64,000 nucleotides of DNA from Neobacillus driksii (lineage in GTDB: Bacteria > Bacillota > Bacilli > Bacillales > Cytobacillaceae), in the NCBI RefSeq assembly GCF_013409995.1, contig NZ_JACCBX010000009.1:62001-126000 (forward strand). Reading direction: 5' to 3'. This document shows, one piece after another, positions 18,307 through 26,541 of this stretch. The notes beneath the pieces were generated by a model. That model was not told the DNA's origin and ran no database searches. It saw only the letters and a list, made by a program, of their open reading frames with translations. Position numbers and translations under genes: made by a program. Each line of letters begins with the position of its first letter. Position 1 is the first letter of the stretch.

Positions 18307-19500
18307 ATGGAACGTCGTCAGTCTATTATTTTATATATTCTTATGTTTAATATGTTCATAACTATGGGAGGACTGGGAATTATTGTTCCTGTCATGCCTG
18401 CATATTTAGAAAAATTTCAAGCAGACGGCCAAATTTATGGCTTCTTAATTGCAACCTTTTCTTTTGCGCAATTTATACTTTCACCCATTATCGGAAACTA
18501 TTCAGATCGCTTAGGTCGAAAAAAATTTATAGTTATCGGCCTAGTGATCTATGGGACGGGCCAAATTCTTTTTGGGTTAGCGCATGAAATTTGGATACTC
18601 TTTGTTTCTCGTTTTTTAAATGGGGTAGGCGCCGCTTTTGTTATGCCGACCATTTTAGCTTACGTTGGAGACATTACAACGGTTGAACAACGTGGAAAGG
18701 GAATGAGCCTGATTGGTGCATCCATTAGTTTTGGTTTTACTATTGGTCCAGCGATTGGTGGTTTATTATCAAGCGTTAACCTAACCTTTCCGTTTTTCTG
18801 TGCAGGTGTTATTTCAATTTTGTCAGCATTACTTTCATTAACTTTGTTACCTGACATAAAAACAGCTACGTTCGTTCAAACAAGAAGAGAAAGTTTGGTT
18901 AAACAAATGCTTAGCTCAACCAAATTGACTTATTTCATCTATTTAATCGTTGTGTTTACATTTAGCTTTGGAATAGCTAATTATCAAGCAACGTTGTCGC
19001 TTTATTTAGATGATAAGTTTCAATACACACCGCTAGTAATGTCACTTATTTTTACGGTTGGCGGATTGGCAGGTGTAATCTTACAGCTATTTTTTATTGA
19101 AAAACTCTTTACCTATTTCGGTGAGATTAAGATGATTATGGTGAATTTGTTTATCGCATCCATCACTTTACTTCTATTAATCTTTGTAAGTGGATATTTC
19201 TTGATTGTTTTGGTAGCTTCACTTAACACGATTGCGGCAACCTTAATCCGTCCGGCAGTTAACACCGTAATTAGTAGAATGGCAGGTAGTGAACAGGGTT
19301 TTGCTGCAGGCTTGAATAACGCCTACATGAGTTTAGGGAACTTATTTGGTCCAATTTGTGCGGGTACTTTATATGACTGGCACATGGACTCCCCGTATAT
19401 CTTTGGAACGTGCGTATTAATGGCCTGTTGTATATTAGTCTTTACATGGTCTGTAAAAAACAATAAGCGAACATACTTAGAATCTTCTAAAATATCATAA
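18307..19500 (+). CDS. MFS transporter, DHA1-like 12-helix type (module 1)
   Basis: A 397-residue protein with about 12 membrane segments. GNYSDRLGRKKFIVIGL near residues 63-79 is MFS motif A, and SRFLNGVGAAFVMPTILAYV near 100-119 is the DHA1 drug-export type segment. It differs in size and sequence from the module's first transporter at 14351. It starts after AAAAAGGGGCGAAAAGG in the same operon, 77 bases after the oxygenase. Export of a toxic phenol or catechol, or uptake of substrate, are both possible. Confidence 0.82.
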   Translation: MERRQSIILYILMFNMFITMGGLGIIVPVMPAYLEKFQADGQIYGFLIATFSFAQFILSPIIGNYSDRLGRKKFIVIGLVIYGTGQILFGLAHEIWILFVSRFLNGVGAAFVMPTILAYVGDITTVEQRGKGMSLIGASISFGFTIGPAIGGLLSSVNLTFPFFCAGVISILSALLSLTLLPDIKTATFVQTRRESLVKQMLSSTKLTYFIYLIVVFTFSFGIANYQATLSLYLDDKFQYTPLVMSLIFTVGGLAGVILQLFFIEKLFTYFGEIKMIMVNLFIASITLLLLIFVSGYFLIVLVASLNTIAATLIRPAVNTVISRMAGSEQGFAAGLNNAYMSLGNLFGPICAGTLYDWHMDSPYIFGTCVLMACCILVFTWSVKNNKRTYLESSKIS

Positions 19501-19554
19501 GTTGAAAAAAGAACCAAGAAGACATATTCAAAATAGCAGAGAGGGGTTATTAGC

Positions 19555-20034
19555 ATGGATGATCGTGAATTTCGAACCGCAATGGGGAAATTTGCAACCG
19601 GTGTTACCGTGATTGCTACAGATGTTGATGGTGATGTACATGGCATGACTGCCAATGCGTTCATGTCCGTGTCTTTAAGCCCAAAACTGGTTGTTATATC
19701 TATTGGGGAAAAGGCACGGATTCTTGAAAAAATTAAACAAAGCAAATCCTTTTCCGTCAATATACTAGCGGCAGATCAGCAAGAGCTATCGATGATATTT
19801 GCTGGTCAAATAAAGGGACACCGTGAAGTATTGTTTGACCGGCTTGATGATAAACCTGTTTTGGCTGGGGCGGTAGCCCAAATCGCTTGCGAGGTGTCGG
19901 CAGAGTATTTGGAGGGTGACCATACATTATTTATCGGAAAAGTAACCGATATTCAGCTTACAAATGCTGACCCTTTAATTTTTTACAGCGGACGTTATCG
20001 CGCTTTAGTTAATGAAAATCCAGTTACAATTTAG
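19555..20034 (+). CDS. Flavin reductase, HpaC/HsaB-like (module 1)
   Basis: A 159-residue flavin:NAD(P)H oxidoreductase-like protein. It would supply free reduced flavin to the monooxygenase at 17057. Family marks are FRTAMGKFATGVTVIAT near 6-22, HGMTANAFMSVSLSPKLVVIS near 30-50, FSVNILAADQQELSMIFAG near 65-83, and GDHTLFIGKVTDI near 123-135. Paralogues at 41619 and 59620 share the same motifs nearly word for word, while the oxygenases they serve belong to two different families, so the reductase appears interchangeable. The start is ATG 19555, 7 bases after GAGAGGGG. It ends the intact part of the module-1 operon and is followed by a terminator. Confidence 0.9.
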   Translation: MDDREFRTAMGKFATGVTVIATDVDGDVHGMTANAFMSVSLSPKLVVISIGEKARILEKIKQSKSFSVNILAADQQELSMIFAGQIKGHREVLFDRLDDKPVLAGAVAQIACEVSAEYLEGDHTLFIGKVTDIQLTNADPLIFYSGRYRALVNENPVTI

Positions 20035-20054
20035 AGTAAAGAGTTTTATAGGTG

Positions 20055-20080
20055 GACTCCTTGTTTCTAAGGAGTCTTTA
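20055..20080 (+). terminator. Terminator after the module-1 flavin reductase
   Basis: GACTCCTT (20055-20062) pairs with AAGGAGTC (20069-20076) across a 6-base loop, followed by TTTAT. It separates the operon from the relic behind it. Confidence 0.75.
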
Positions 20081-20113
20081 TGTTAATTAAATTTAAATTT
20101 GAAGGGAGACGAA

Positions 20114-20540
20114 ATGATGGGTTTCCAAGTGGTTAGATTTGAAAAAGACCATAAAGAACAATGGGGAGTTGTATCTGGAGAACATATCCTCGTACTTAAA
20201 AATTCATATAACAGCAGACAACAACTTTAGGAAGGGAATGTCAAGGAGGTGCCCTATCTTATCGGGCACCCATACGAAATAAAATGTGTATGTGTCGAAT
20301 CGGTTTTAACACCCTATTCAAACTATACACTCCCTACTCCAGGACACTATGAAGTTACATTGAAAAATAAGCGAAACCCTTTGCGAACAGAAGTCGTTGT
20401 AAACGAAAAAAGCGTAAGGATGGTGAGTAAAAAACTTATAAGCCTATCATCATTTACTACAGGCCAAAAAAAACAAAAAGTCTGTCGCCCCGCTTACGGA
20501 TTTGTATCCTGATATCACAGCAATCACAGGTATCGTAATG
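20114..20540 (+). pseudogene. Decayed composite: fumarylacetoacetate-hydrolase N-end plus FAD-synthetase/hydratase remains
   Basis: The first 39 codons from ATG 20114 read VVRFEKDHKEQWGVVSGEH, like the N-terminal DUF2437 part of FAH-family hydrolases. The frame then runs into RQQL and a stop at 20228. From about 20214 the DNA tracks the intact fusion gene at 42117. 20215-20425 matches about 42640-42850 (IGHPYEIKC..., GHYEVTLKNKRNPLRTEVV). Then about 110 bases are missing, and 20461-20527 matches 42977-43040, the start of the hydratase (CCGCTTACGGATTTGTATCC). Stops and shifts break all of it. So module 1 once had the same synthetase-hydratase arrangement, and a third gene has been joined to its end. 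The 87-codon open frame at 20249-20512 is part of this relic and is not a separate gene. Confidence 0.82.
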
Positions 20541-20573
20541 GTAAAACTAAGCTAAGGGAAAATACAAACGGAA

Positions 20574-20607
20574 AAAGCCTTGTGTTATTGAATTGCTCAA
20601 GGCTTTT
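20574..20607. terminator. Bidirectional terminator
   Basis: AAAGCCTTG pairs with CAAGGCTTT across a 15-base loop; A and T runs on both sides allow use from either strand. It lies just past the stop of the minus-strand gene at 20613. Confidence 0.75.
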
Positions 20608-20612
20608 GCTAT

Positions 20613-20897
20613 TTAGTAAAGTGTAGGGGTAGGGTAACAGGCAACAGCATCAATAATCCTTGGATCAATACCATAAAACATCCAGATTACACCATTCCAT
20701 CTATATCCAGAAACTTCACCATACTCGACGCGAGTGGGGTAAAACCAGAAACCTTCCCCGTTTATAAGCCAAACATATGTGTTATTAAATACACAGTCTA
20801 TAATATATGATGGAGTAGTAGGCTTTTGTGGAATGAATGTGGGTGGAGGGGATTGTGGTTGTTGTCTCATTGAACCTTGAGGTGGAAAAAATACCAT
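20613..20897 (-). CDS. Small proline- and aromatic-rich protein, coat-like
   Basis: A 94-residue protein. The N-terminal third is Pro/Gln-rich (QGSMRQQPQSPPPTFIPQKP). The rest is rich in Trp, Tyr and Phe (TYVWLINGEGFWFYP near 46-60, GYRWNGVIWMFYGID near 65-79). Similar short Pro-rich plus NTYVWL-type proteins are widespread and uncharacterised in Bacillus; I recognise the pattern but not a function. Spore surface association is only a guess from composition and the germination operon next door. The SD AAGGAGGTAA lies immediately upstream of its ATG. No signal peptide. Confidence 0.65.
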   Translation of the reverse strand: MVFFPPQGSMRQQPQSPPPTFIPQKPTTPSYIIDCVFNNTYVWLINGEGFWFYPTRVEYGEVSGYRWNGVIWMFYGIDPRIIDAVACYPTPTLY

Positions 20898-21103
20898 ATG
20901 ATTTACCTCCTTTTTAGATATGTCTTCAACATTATATGTATTAACACCCAGAAGGTTAAATAAGGAAGAAACAACATTAACAAACGAATCCCAATTTGAT
21001 GTACCTTTAACATACTGCCTCTCTCAAACTAAGGAAAAAACAAAAATATATAGTTAATTCGAATCCCTGAAATATGCCACGACCCATTCTTTATTCACTA
21101 TAT

Positions 21104-21145
21104 AAAAAATAGTAGTGCTAACCAATGCCTTGGTATGCACTACTA
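21104..21145 (-). terminator. Terminator of the gerA-gerB-gerC operon
   Basis: Read on the minus strand, TAGTAGTGC and GCACTACTA form a stem containing an inner ACCAA/TTGGT pairing, followed by TTTTTTATA. It lies 40 bases past the gerC stop. Confidence 0.85.
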
Positions 21146-21184
21146 AAGGAAACGTTGCTCGAGGGATAGGTTTTTCTATGATTG

Positions 21185-22267
21185 TTAATCAATTGACCCG
21201 GTTTGTACAATTTCAACATCTGCATTTACATGAACTTTTACGTTGGGATAATCCTCATTCCATTGTTTTTCATTAAATCCACGAAAATGTTCTTTATATT
21301 TTGCCCCCAAACCTAAAGGATCAACTCTATGCTTTTGAAATTGAGAGACCATACTTAATGCACTTTTTTCTAGTACCTGTTCAACCTGCTTTTGATATTT
21401 TTTTTTATCAAAAGCCTGCCTTTCTTTTTCTGAAGCAGCAAACTCTTGTAGTTTTGTCTTCAATTTTAAGTTAATCGTAAATTCTGGTCGCCCATGTACA
21501 ATGTTCACTTTGTATTTAGCATTTGAATTAATTGTTTCAAGAACAACCTTATCTCGATTCGCTAAAATAAATTGGCGTAATCCTAAACTGTTTTTATCAA
21601 CTAACGCTTTAAAAATAAAAAAATCTTTCATTGGAATAGATGTGACATAACGATCATCCTTAAAAATGGCCAAGCCAGTAATCCTAATGTTCTCGGCTTC
21701 CTTTTTAATCAAAGGTAAGTATGGATCCTGTCCAATTTGAAAAAATTGAAATAAAAAGGATTGTAAATTCGTTTCAGGAAGTAGCCCCATTTTCATATTT
21801 TGCTCCAGCAATTCTTGAATATGAACCGAAACGTTATCATTTTTATATTTTTTCATTTTATATAATTCATTCGCATTGCCATCTACAATAGCCATTTGAA
21901 CAATGCTCCCAATGGATGGATCACGGTGTAAGGTATCTACAAAATCATTAATCCCTTTCTTTGCAAGATTTTTTCCATAAAGTGCTACACGTAGCTGACC
22001 GCTTACCAATGGATAGCGAGTTTCGTTATTTAAGATAGACCGAATCTCTTTACTGGATTTCCCTATAGCAGCTCTGACTTCTGTGGTAGAAGTTTTGTCT
22101 TTTTTAAAAATAGGAAAGACAATCGTTCCCTTTATGTTCGTTTTATCGCTCAGATCATACCCTACCCCCTGAGCCATATCGATTTCATTGACAATGTTGG
22201 TAGGGAGAAAGCTACACCCTGACAATAATAAAATAAGAAACAAACAAAACGCTGACCTATTCATCAT
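21185..22267 (-). CDS. Ger(x)C-family spore germination lipoprotein
   Basis: A 360-residue GerAC-type protein, third subunit of a nutrient germinant receptor. The N-terminus is a lipoprotein signal with lipobox LLSGC (Cys18 from the second Met-Asn pair), so it is tethered to the spore inner membrane. GVGYD near residue 35 and PLVSGQLRVALYG near 84-96 are typical of the family, as is the C-terminal helix-rich stretch with DPLGLG near 315. Its start overlaps the end of gerB by 11 bases, so translation is coupled. Expression in the forespore is expected from the promoter ahead of gerA. Confidence 0.92.
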   Translation of the reverse strand: MMNRSAFCLFLILLLSGCSFLPTNIVNEIDMAQGVGYDLSDKTNIKGTIVFPIFKKDKTSTTEVRAAIGKSSKEIRSILNNETRYPLVSGQLRVALYGKNLAKKGINDFVDTLHRDPSIGSIVQMAIVDGNANELYKMKKYKNDNVSVHIQELLEQNMKMGLLPETNLQSFLFQFFQIGQDPYLPLIKKEAENIRITGLAIFKDDRYVTSIPMKDFFIFKALVDKNSLGLRQFILANRDKVVLETINSNAKYKVNIVHGRPEFTINLKLKTKLQEFAASEKERQAFDKKKYQKQVEQVLEKSALSMVSQFQKHRVDPLGLGAKYKEHFRGFNEKQWNEDYPNVKVHVNADVEIVQTGSID

Positions 22268-23342
22268 TTTGCTTACTCCTTTTTAAAAAAGTTAAAACAA
22301 GTAAGAGTAGAGGGATATAACAGTAAAATACCCATAAATTCATTTGAATGATATATTTATTCAGCATCTCTTTAAAGGAACCGTCAAAATGACAAATGAT
22401 AACACTTAAAAGGCAAAGAAGGATTAATGTATGCTTTTGCTTCCTATTAAAAATGATTTTTAAACCTCTGCTGGAGCACCATAAAAAAAGTGCGATTAAA
22501 GAACTAATAATAATCAAATACATGGATATATATAGGTATTCAAATCGCTCCAAGAAAGACAGTGTAATTGTTTTTGTTAATGAAAGTTCAGGCCAAATTG
22601 TCGTTTTTAACTGTTTTTCACTAAAAAAGGTAAAGGAAACAATGGCAGAAATGGTATACAGTAAAGTAGTAAATAAAACACCCAAATGTGCGAATTTTTT
22701 TGAAGCTTTAGCATCTCTTATAAAGGGATAGTACATCAACAATGCCTCGGTACCTGCTATTGTATACAGGGAGCTTTTGATAGAATCGATCAAGTCCATG
22801 AAGGAATGGTTCATGATCGGCAACAAATTTGAAAAGTGTGCAATTTTTAACGGGAAAATAAAAAGGGCGATAAGCAAAATTTGCGGAAAAATAAACGACA
22901 AAAAAGACATGCCGACAACAGCCCGAAATCCTCCAGAAACACAATAATATACGGATAGTAAAATTATCATAGAAAGAATCCATGAAGGCATGGTAGGAAA
23001 CATCCATACTTGAATGATCTCTATAAACCCAATTAAAACAGAAAGACTTGCTAACCAATAATAAATCATGATAAAGAGGCTAAGAAATTTACCTAGTCCA
23101 TTTCCAAAAATAGTGGTATGAACATCGATAATATCTCCATTTGCTTTCCCCAAAAGTTTGTACAGCACCCAAATAAACGCTTGTACTAAACACCCAGCAG
23201 CTAATACACCAATCCAGGCGTCATATCCTGCTTTTTGTGCAATTGTCCTTTGAAAGCTTAAAATGCCCACACCAACCTGCGAATTATAAATGAGAAAAAA
23301 GACTAAATAGGGAGAAACTTGATGTCTAATATTTGCTTGCAT
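22257..23342 (-). CDS. GerB-family spore germination permease (GerAB type)
   Basis: A 361-residue integral membrane protein with about ten hydrophobic helices, of the APC-superfamily germination permease group. The first helix carries SPYLVFFLIYNSQVGVGILSF, the family's usual opening; DAWIGVLAAGCLVQAFIWVLY follows near 39-59. GerAB proteins bind the germinant (amino acids in the best studied cases) in the membrane. It lies 20 bases after gerA and overlaps gerC. The germinant is not predictable from sequence alone. Confidence 0.92.
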   Translation of the reverse strand: MQANIRHQVSPYLVFFLIYNSQVGVGILSFQRTIAQKAGYDAWIGVLAAGCLVQAFIWVLYKLLGKANGDIIDVHTTIFGNGLGKFLSLFIMIYYWLASLSVLIGFIEIIQVWMFPTMPSWILSMIILLSVYYCVSGGFRAVVGMSFLSFIFPQILLIALFIFPLKIAHFSNLLPIMNHSFMDLIDSIKSSLYTIAGTEALLMYYPFIRDAKASKKFAHLGVLFTTLLYTISAIVSFTFFSEKQLKTTIWPELSLTKTITLSFLERFEYLYISMYLIIISSLIALFLWCSSRGLKIIFNRKQKHTLILLCLLSVIICHFDGSFKEMLNKYIIQMNLWVFYCYIPLLLLVLTFLKRSKQNDE

Positions 23343-23362
23343 ATTGTTTTCCCCTTTACGAT

Positions 23363-24859
23363 TTATTCATAAAAATCGTTCGCCGGTCCCATTTTCTTTC
23401 CTTTACCTGTTGATTTCCACTTCTTTTGAGGTCTTAAGGTTGTTGGGTTTTCTTTTTGCATGGAAAAAGGGAGCCTAAGCCATAAATCTTGAAAGGAAGT
23501 ATTCCGTATTGGATACTGACTTAAATATGGACGCCCAAGTGACGTTAACCGTAGTAAATGGATCAGTGTTAATTGAAAGGCTAAAAAAACCCCAAGCAAA
23601 CCAAACCATTGGGCAAGAAAAATGACTGGAAACTTGATAAACCGAATCGTATTACTAAATTTATATACAGGTGAGGTGTAGGAAGCTAATGAGCCCAGTC
23701 CTACTAAAATTAGCAGTACATTACTAGTTAATCCGGCTTCTACAACAGCTTGTCCGATTACAATACCACCTACAACACCGAGGGATTGTCCAATTTTAAG
23801 CGGCAGACGGATTCCGGCCTCTTTGACCATTTCAATCATCAATTCTAAAAAAAGCGCCTCTAAGAATGGAGGAAAAGGCACGGCCGCCCTCGAGCCAACC
23901 AGCGTCTCAAGTAAACGAGCCGGAATTAATTCATAGTGATAAGTCATAATGGCTACATACAAAGGACTTATCATTGTCGAGATAAACATAGCTGCTAGTC
24001 GTAATAACCGAAAGAAATTTGAAATGATCCAAGAATAGCTATAATCTTCCATGGCTATAAAAGATTCCATTAAGGTAACGGGGAGGATGACAAGATTGGG
24101 TGATCCATCTGCTACGATGATAATTTTTCCCTCTGTGAGTCCAGCCGCGACTCGATCTACCCTTTCTGTTGATATGGATTGTGGAAACAAAGAATTAGAA
24201 TTGTCTTCAATCATCGACGCGATATATGAGCTGTCCTGTATATGATCATATTGAATATCTTCTATTCTTTGGATGACCGTGTTTATATTTTCAGGATCAG
24301 CAATTCCATCCATGTAAAGGACTGCTACCTTTGTTTTGGATAGCTCTCCGACCTTCATTTCTTTGACGTGCAGTTCTGGAACAGGCAATCTTTTTCGAAC
24401 TAGGTTGATGTTAGTGTCTAATTCTTCAATAAATCCAACCTGCGGTCCTAGCGCCGAGGATTCCATATTTGGTACGCCGACATCGCGAAATTTACTATTA
24501 GCAATATTAATTAATAAGCATTCTACATCAGACTGATGCTTTTGAATGGCCATATGTCCATTTAATATATTTTGGATAATTTCATTTGTATCTTTCGATA
24601 AAATAATTTCTTGAACGGGGATTCTACTTTTTAACTCAGCTAATGGAATCTGTTCCTGTAAATAGGGTAGGACATCTTTGTGTAAAATGTCTGATGAAAT
24701 AAGGGTGCGATAGTATGAAATCCAAAAAGGCTCATCTTCTCTGAAAGAAGTATGCTCATGAACGAAATCATTTGATTGGGATAATCTTTCGAGCCAAATG
24801 GGATCGGTCCTCCTGTTGGAGCCTTCGCCTTTGCCCTTATCACTATTTTTTAAATTCAT
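23363..24859 (-). CDS. GerA-family spore germination protein (GerAA type)
   Basis: A 498-residue protein with a large soluble N-terminal half and about five membrane segments after residue 270. Family marks include EVILSKDTNEIIQNILNGH-like sequence in the N-terminal domain, VLYMDGIADPENIN near 180-193, and PFPPFLEALFLELMIEMVKEAGIRLP near 330-355 with IGQSLGVVGGIVIGQAVVEAG after it. These are the most conserved stretches of GerAA proteins, which form an oligomeric channel in the germination receptor. The extreme C-terminus is basic. It is the first gene of the gerA-gerB-gerC operon, 26 bases downstream of a sigma-G-like promoter. Confidence 0.93.
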   Translation of the reverse strand: MNLKNSDKGKGEGSNRRTDPIWLERLSQSNDFVHEHTSFREDEPFWISYYRTLISSDILHKDVLPYLQEQIPLAELKSRIPVQEIILSKDTNEIIQNILNGHMAIQKHQSDVECLLINIANSKFRDVGVPNMESSALGPQVGFIEELDTNINLVRKRLPVPELHVKEMKVGELSKTKVAVLYMDGIADPENINTVIQRIEDIQYDHIQDSSYIASMIEDNSNSLFPQSISTERVDRVAAGLTEGKIIIVADGSPNLVILPVTLMESFIAMEDYSYSWIISNFFRLLRLAAMFISTMISPLYVAIMTYHYELIPARLLETLVGSRAAVPFPPFLEALFLELMIEMVKEAGIRLPLKIGQSLGVVGGIVIGQAVVEAGLTSNVLLILVGLGSLASYTSPVYKFSNTIRFIKFPVIFLAQWFGLLGVFLAFQLTLIHLLRLTSLGRPYLSQYPIRNTSFQDLWLRLPFSMQKENPTTLRPQKKWKSTGKGKKMGPANDFYE

Positions 24860-24884
24860 AAAAATCCCTCTAAAACTTTTTTTC

Positions 24885-24914
24885 TAATTATGTGTAAAAT
24901 TAGGAATTTTATTC
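24885..24914 (-). promoter_or_regulatory. Sigma-G-like promoter for the ger operon
   Basis: On the minus strand, GAATA (24914-24910) is followed after 17 bases by CATAATTA (24892-24885). This fits the sigma-G consensus GHATR and CATWHTA with one mismatch in the -10 box, and it sits directly upstream of a gene family known to be made in the forespore. Confidence 0.55.
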
Positions 24915-24948
24915 TTTCTTCATTATTTTAGTAAACGAAAATAGAATA

Positions 24949-25130
24949 CCCTATTCAAATGTTGAATAGGGCATCAAATTATAACGGGTTTACTTTTGGA
25001 GTGCGATCAAGCAAATAACATACTAATACACACGCTACTTCACAAAAGAAATAGCGTGTGTATTTTGATACAGGGTTGCTAGGTATGCGGAGTTCATACT
25101 TAAAACGATCTTCAATTGGAAGATCGTTTT
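24949..25130. terminator. Cluster of three hairpins in the 358-base gap before the small membrane gene
   Basis: First hairpin: CCCTATTCAA (24949-24958) with TTGAATAGGG (24962-24971). Second: ACACACGCTA (25028-25037) with TAGCGTGTGT (25052-25061). Third: AAAACGATCTTC (25102-25113) with GAAGATCGTTTT (25119-25130), which has T and A tails and could end transcripts from either side. Nothing else was recognised between 24915 and 25217. Confidence 0.6.
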
Positions 25131-25217
25131 AACATAAAAAATCTTAACATTATGCCAAAATGTAGTACCCTAACAAGTGCACCTTTTTATAATATTAAAA
25201 AGGAGTTCGATGACAAA

Positions 25218-25406
25218 ATGGAGATTCTCTCCGTTTATTTAATTATCGGTGTTTTGATTAGTACATCATTTTATGTGGTGGCAGATTTTCGACCTTGGTA
25301 TTTCTTTTCTGCATTGTGCATAGGATGGTTACCATTAATATTCATTGGAATGATTATAACGTTATTTATGGATATAGAAGAAATCTCCAATAAGCTAAAC
25401 AGATAA
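25218..25406 (+). CDS. Small two-helix membrane protein
   Basis: A 62-residue protein from ATG 25218 with AAAAAGGAG upstream; the frame is open further left to 25116 but that part has no SD and reads over the hairpin at 25102-25130. Two hydrophobic helices (SVYLIIGVLISTSFYVVA and YFFSALCIGWLPLIFIGMII) flank a short FRPWYF loop; the tail is charged. Its last 41 bases overlap the 3' end of the convergent mraY gene. Family not recognised. Confidence 0.55.
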   Translation: MEILSVYLIIGVLISTSFYVVADFRPWYFFSALCIGWLPLIFIGMIITLFMDIEEISNKLNR

Positions 25407-26322
25407 AAGCACAAAACCAAGAAATAAATCCAAAAACCGTGACAATTGTAGTTTCGGACCACCCATATTTTAAGCCAAAGTGATAGTGTATCGGTGTCAT
25501 TTTGAAGATACGCTTATGAGTAAGTTTAAATGAGGAAACTTGTAAAATAACCGAAAGTTGTTCAGCAAAATATATAAAGAATAAAATGGGAATTAAAATT
25601 TCAACTTTCTCAAGAACAGCAAGAAATGAAAGCGACCCCCCTATAGCTAGTGATCCCGTATCTCCCATAAAAGCTTTGGCTGGATATATATTATATATGA
25701 GAAAGCAGAGTAAACATCCAATCATAATTAAACAAAAAATTTGCACCTCTGATCTGTCTGAAACCATAAAAAAGAAAAAGTATGTTGGGATTGCAACAAC
25801 TCCTAAAAGACCGTCTAATCCATCCGTGAAATTTATGGCATTTGCAGAAACTACGACAAATAACGTAATGACAATGACATATAACAACATCGGAAGATCC
25901 AAGGAAATATTTTTGAAAATAGTAATGCTGGTGTCGATTCCTAGTTCGTTGATCACGTAAAACAGCAAAGTACCCGTAAAAATAAATTGAAAAATAAGTT
26001 TGGTCTTACCCGATACGCCTCCTGGATCTTGACGAGAAGCTTTCCAAAAATCGTCCAAAAAGCCAACAAAACTAAAAAGAATGTAGGTAATAGACAAGAA
26101 ATACATCAATGGAGTAGGTGAAAAGAGAATTGATACCATAATTCCTACAAAAAGAATAATCCCAAACATTAACGGAGTGCCTTTTTTTAACTGATGATCT
26201 GAAGGAAGTTCTTTTCTTATCGGTTGAAGGAGCCTAAGTTTTCTCAAAGCAGCAATTAATAGTGGAGATAAAATTGAAACAACTACAAAAGCAATTAACG
26301 CTGGGATTATTTGGTCTCTCAA
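25366..26322 (-). CDS. mraY: MraY-type phospho-N-acetylmuramoyl-pentapeptide transferase, paralogue
   Basis: A 318-residue, ten-helix protein that would move phospho-MurNAc-pentapeptide from UDP to undecaprenyl phosphate, forming lipid I. Motifs: KKGTPLMFG near 47-55, FVGFLDDFWK near 85-94, SANAINFTDGLDGLL near 159-173 and AFMGDTGSLAIGG near 217-229. The conserved TPIHHH loop reads TPIHYHF near 276-282, so the middle His is Tyr. It stands outside any division/cell-wall cluster, unlike the main mraY, and is a minus-strand gene near the ger operon. It is likely an accessory copy, perhaps used in sporulation or under stress. The ATG follows AGGAGAAAA. The family is certain; the need for a second copy is inferred. 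Confidence 0.88.
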   Translation of the reverse strand: MRDQIIPALIAFVVVSILSPLLIAALRKLRLLQPIRKELPSDHQLKKGTPLMFGIILFVGIMVSILFSPTPLMYFLSITYILFSFVGFLDDFWKASRQDPGGVSGKTKLIFQFIFTGTLLFYVINELGIDTSITIFKNISLDLPMLLYVIVITLFVVVSANAINFTDGLDGLLGVVAIPTYFFFFMVSDRSEVQIFCLIMIGCLLCFLIYNIYPAKAFMGDTGSLAIGGSLSFLAVLEKVEILIPILFFIYFAEQLSVILQVSSFKLTHKRIFKMTPIHYHFGLKYGWSETTIVTVFGFISWFCAFICLAYWRFLLYP

Positions 26323-26500
26323 TTTTCATTTTCTCCTTTTCTCTTTATTATCAATAATAAGTTCTATAAAACTCATTTATTTCCTCTATTCCACGATAAA
26401 GAGACTTTTGTTTGAAGGTCTCTTTTTGTTATGTGTTTTTAAAAGAACCAAATGTATCCTATCAAACTAATACTGTATTTTACCTTGTTACAATGATTTG

Positions 26501-26533
26501 ATAAAAGAGGCATGTCGCTAAATGAGACATGCC
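26501..26533 (-). terminator. Terminator of the XRE/TPR regulator gene
   Basis: On the minus strand GGCATGTC and GACATGCC form a stem with a 9-base loop, followed by TCTTTTAT, 9 bases beyond the stop. A second stem, AAAGAGAC (26398-26405) with GTCTCTTT (26418-26425), lies further toward mraY. Confidence 0.75.
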
Positions 26534-26541
26534 ATTTCTAT

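Noticed and set aside
20249..20512. 87-codon open frame in the module-1 tail
   Set aside because: It aligns with the C-terminal part of the FAD-synthetase domain at 42640-42850 and is broken at both ends, so it is part of a pseudogene.
25116..25217. N-terminal extension of the small membrane protein
   Set aside because: The region forms a terminator-like hairpin and lacks an SD; ATG 25218 has one.
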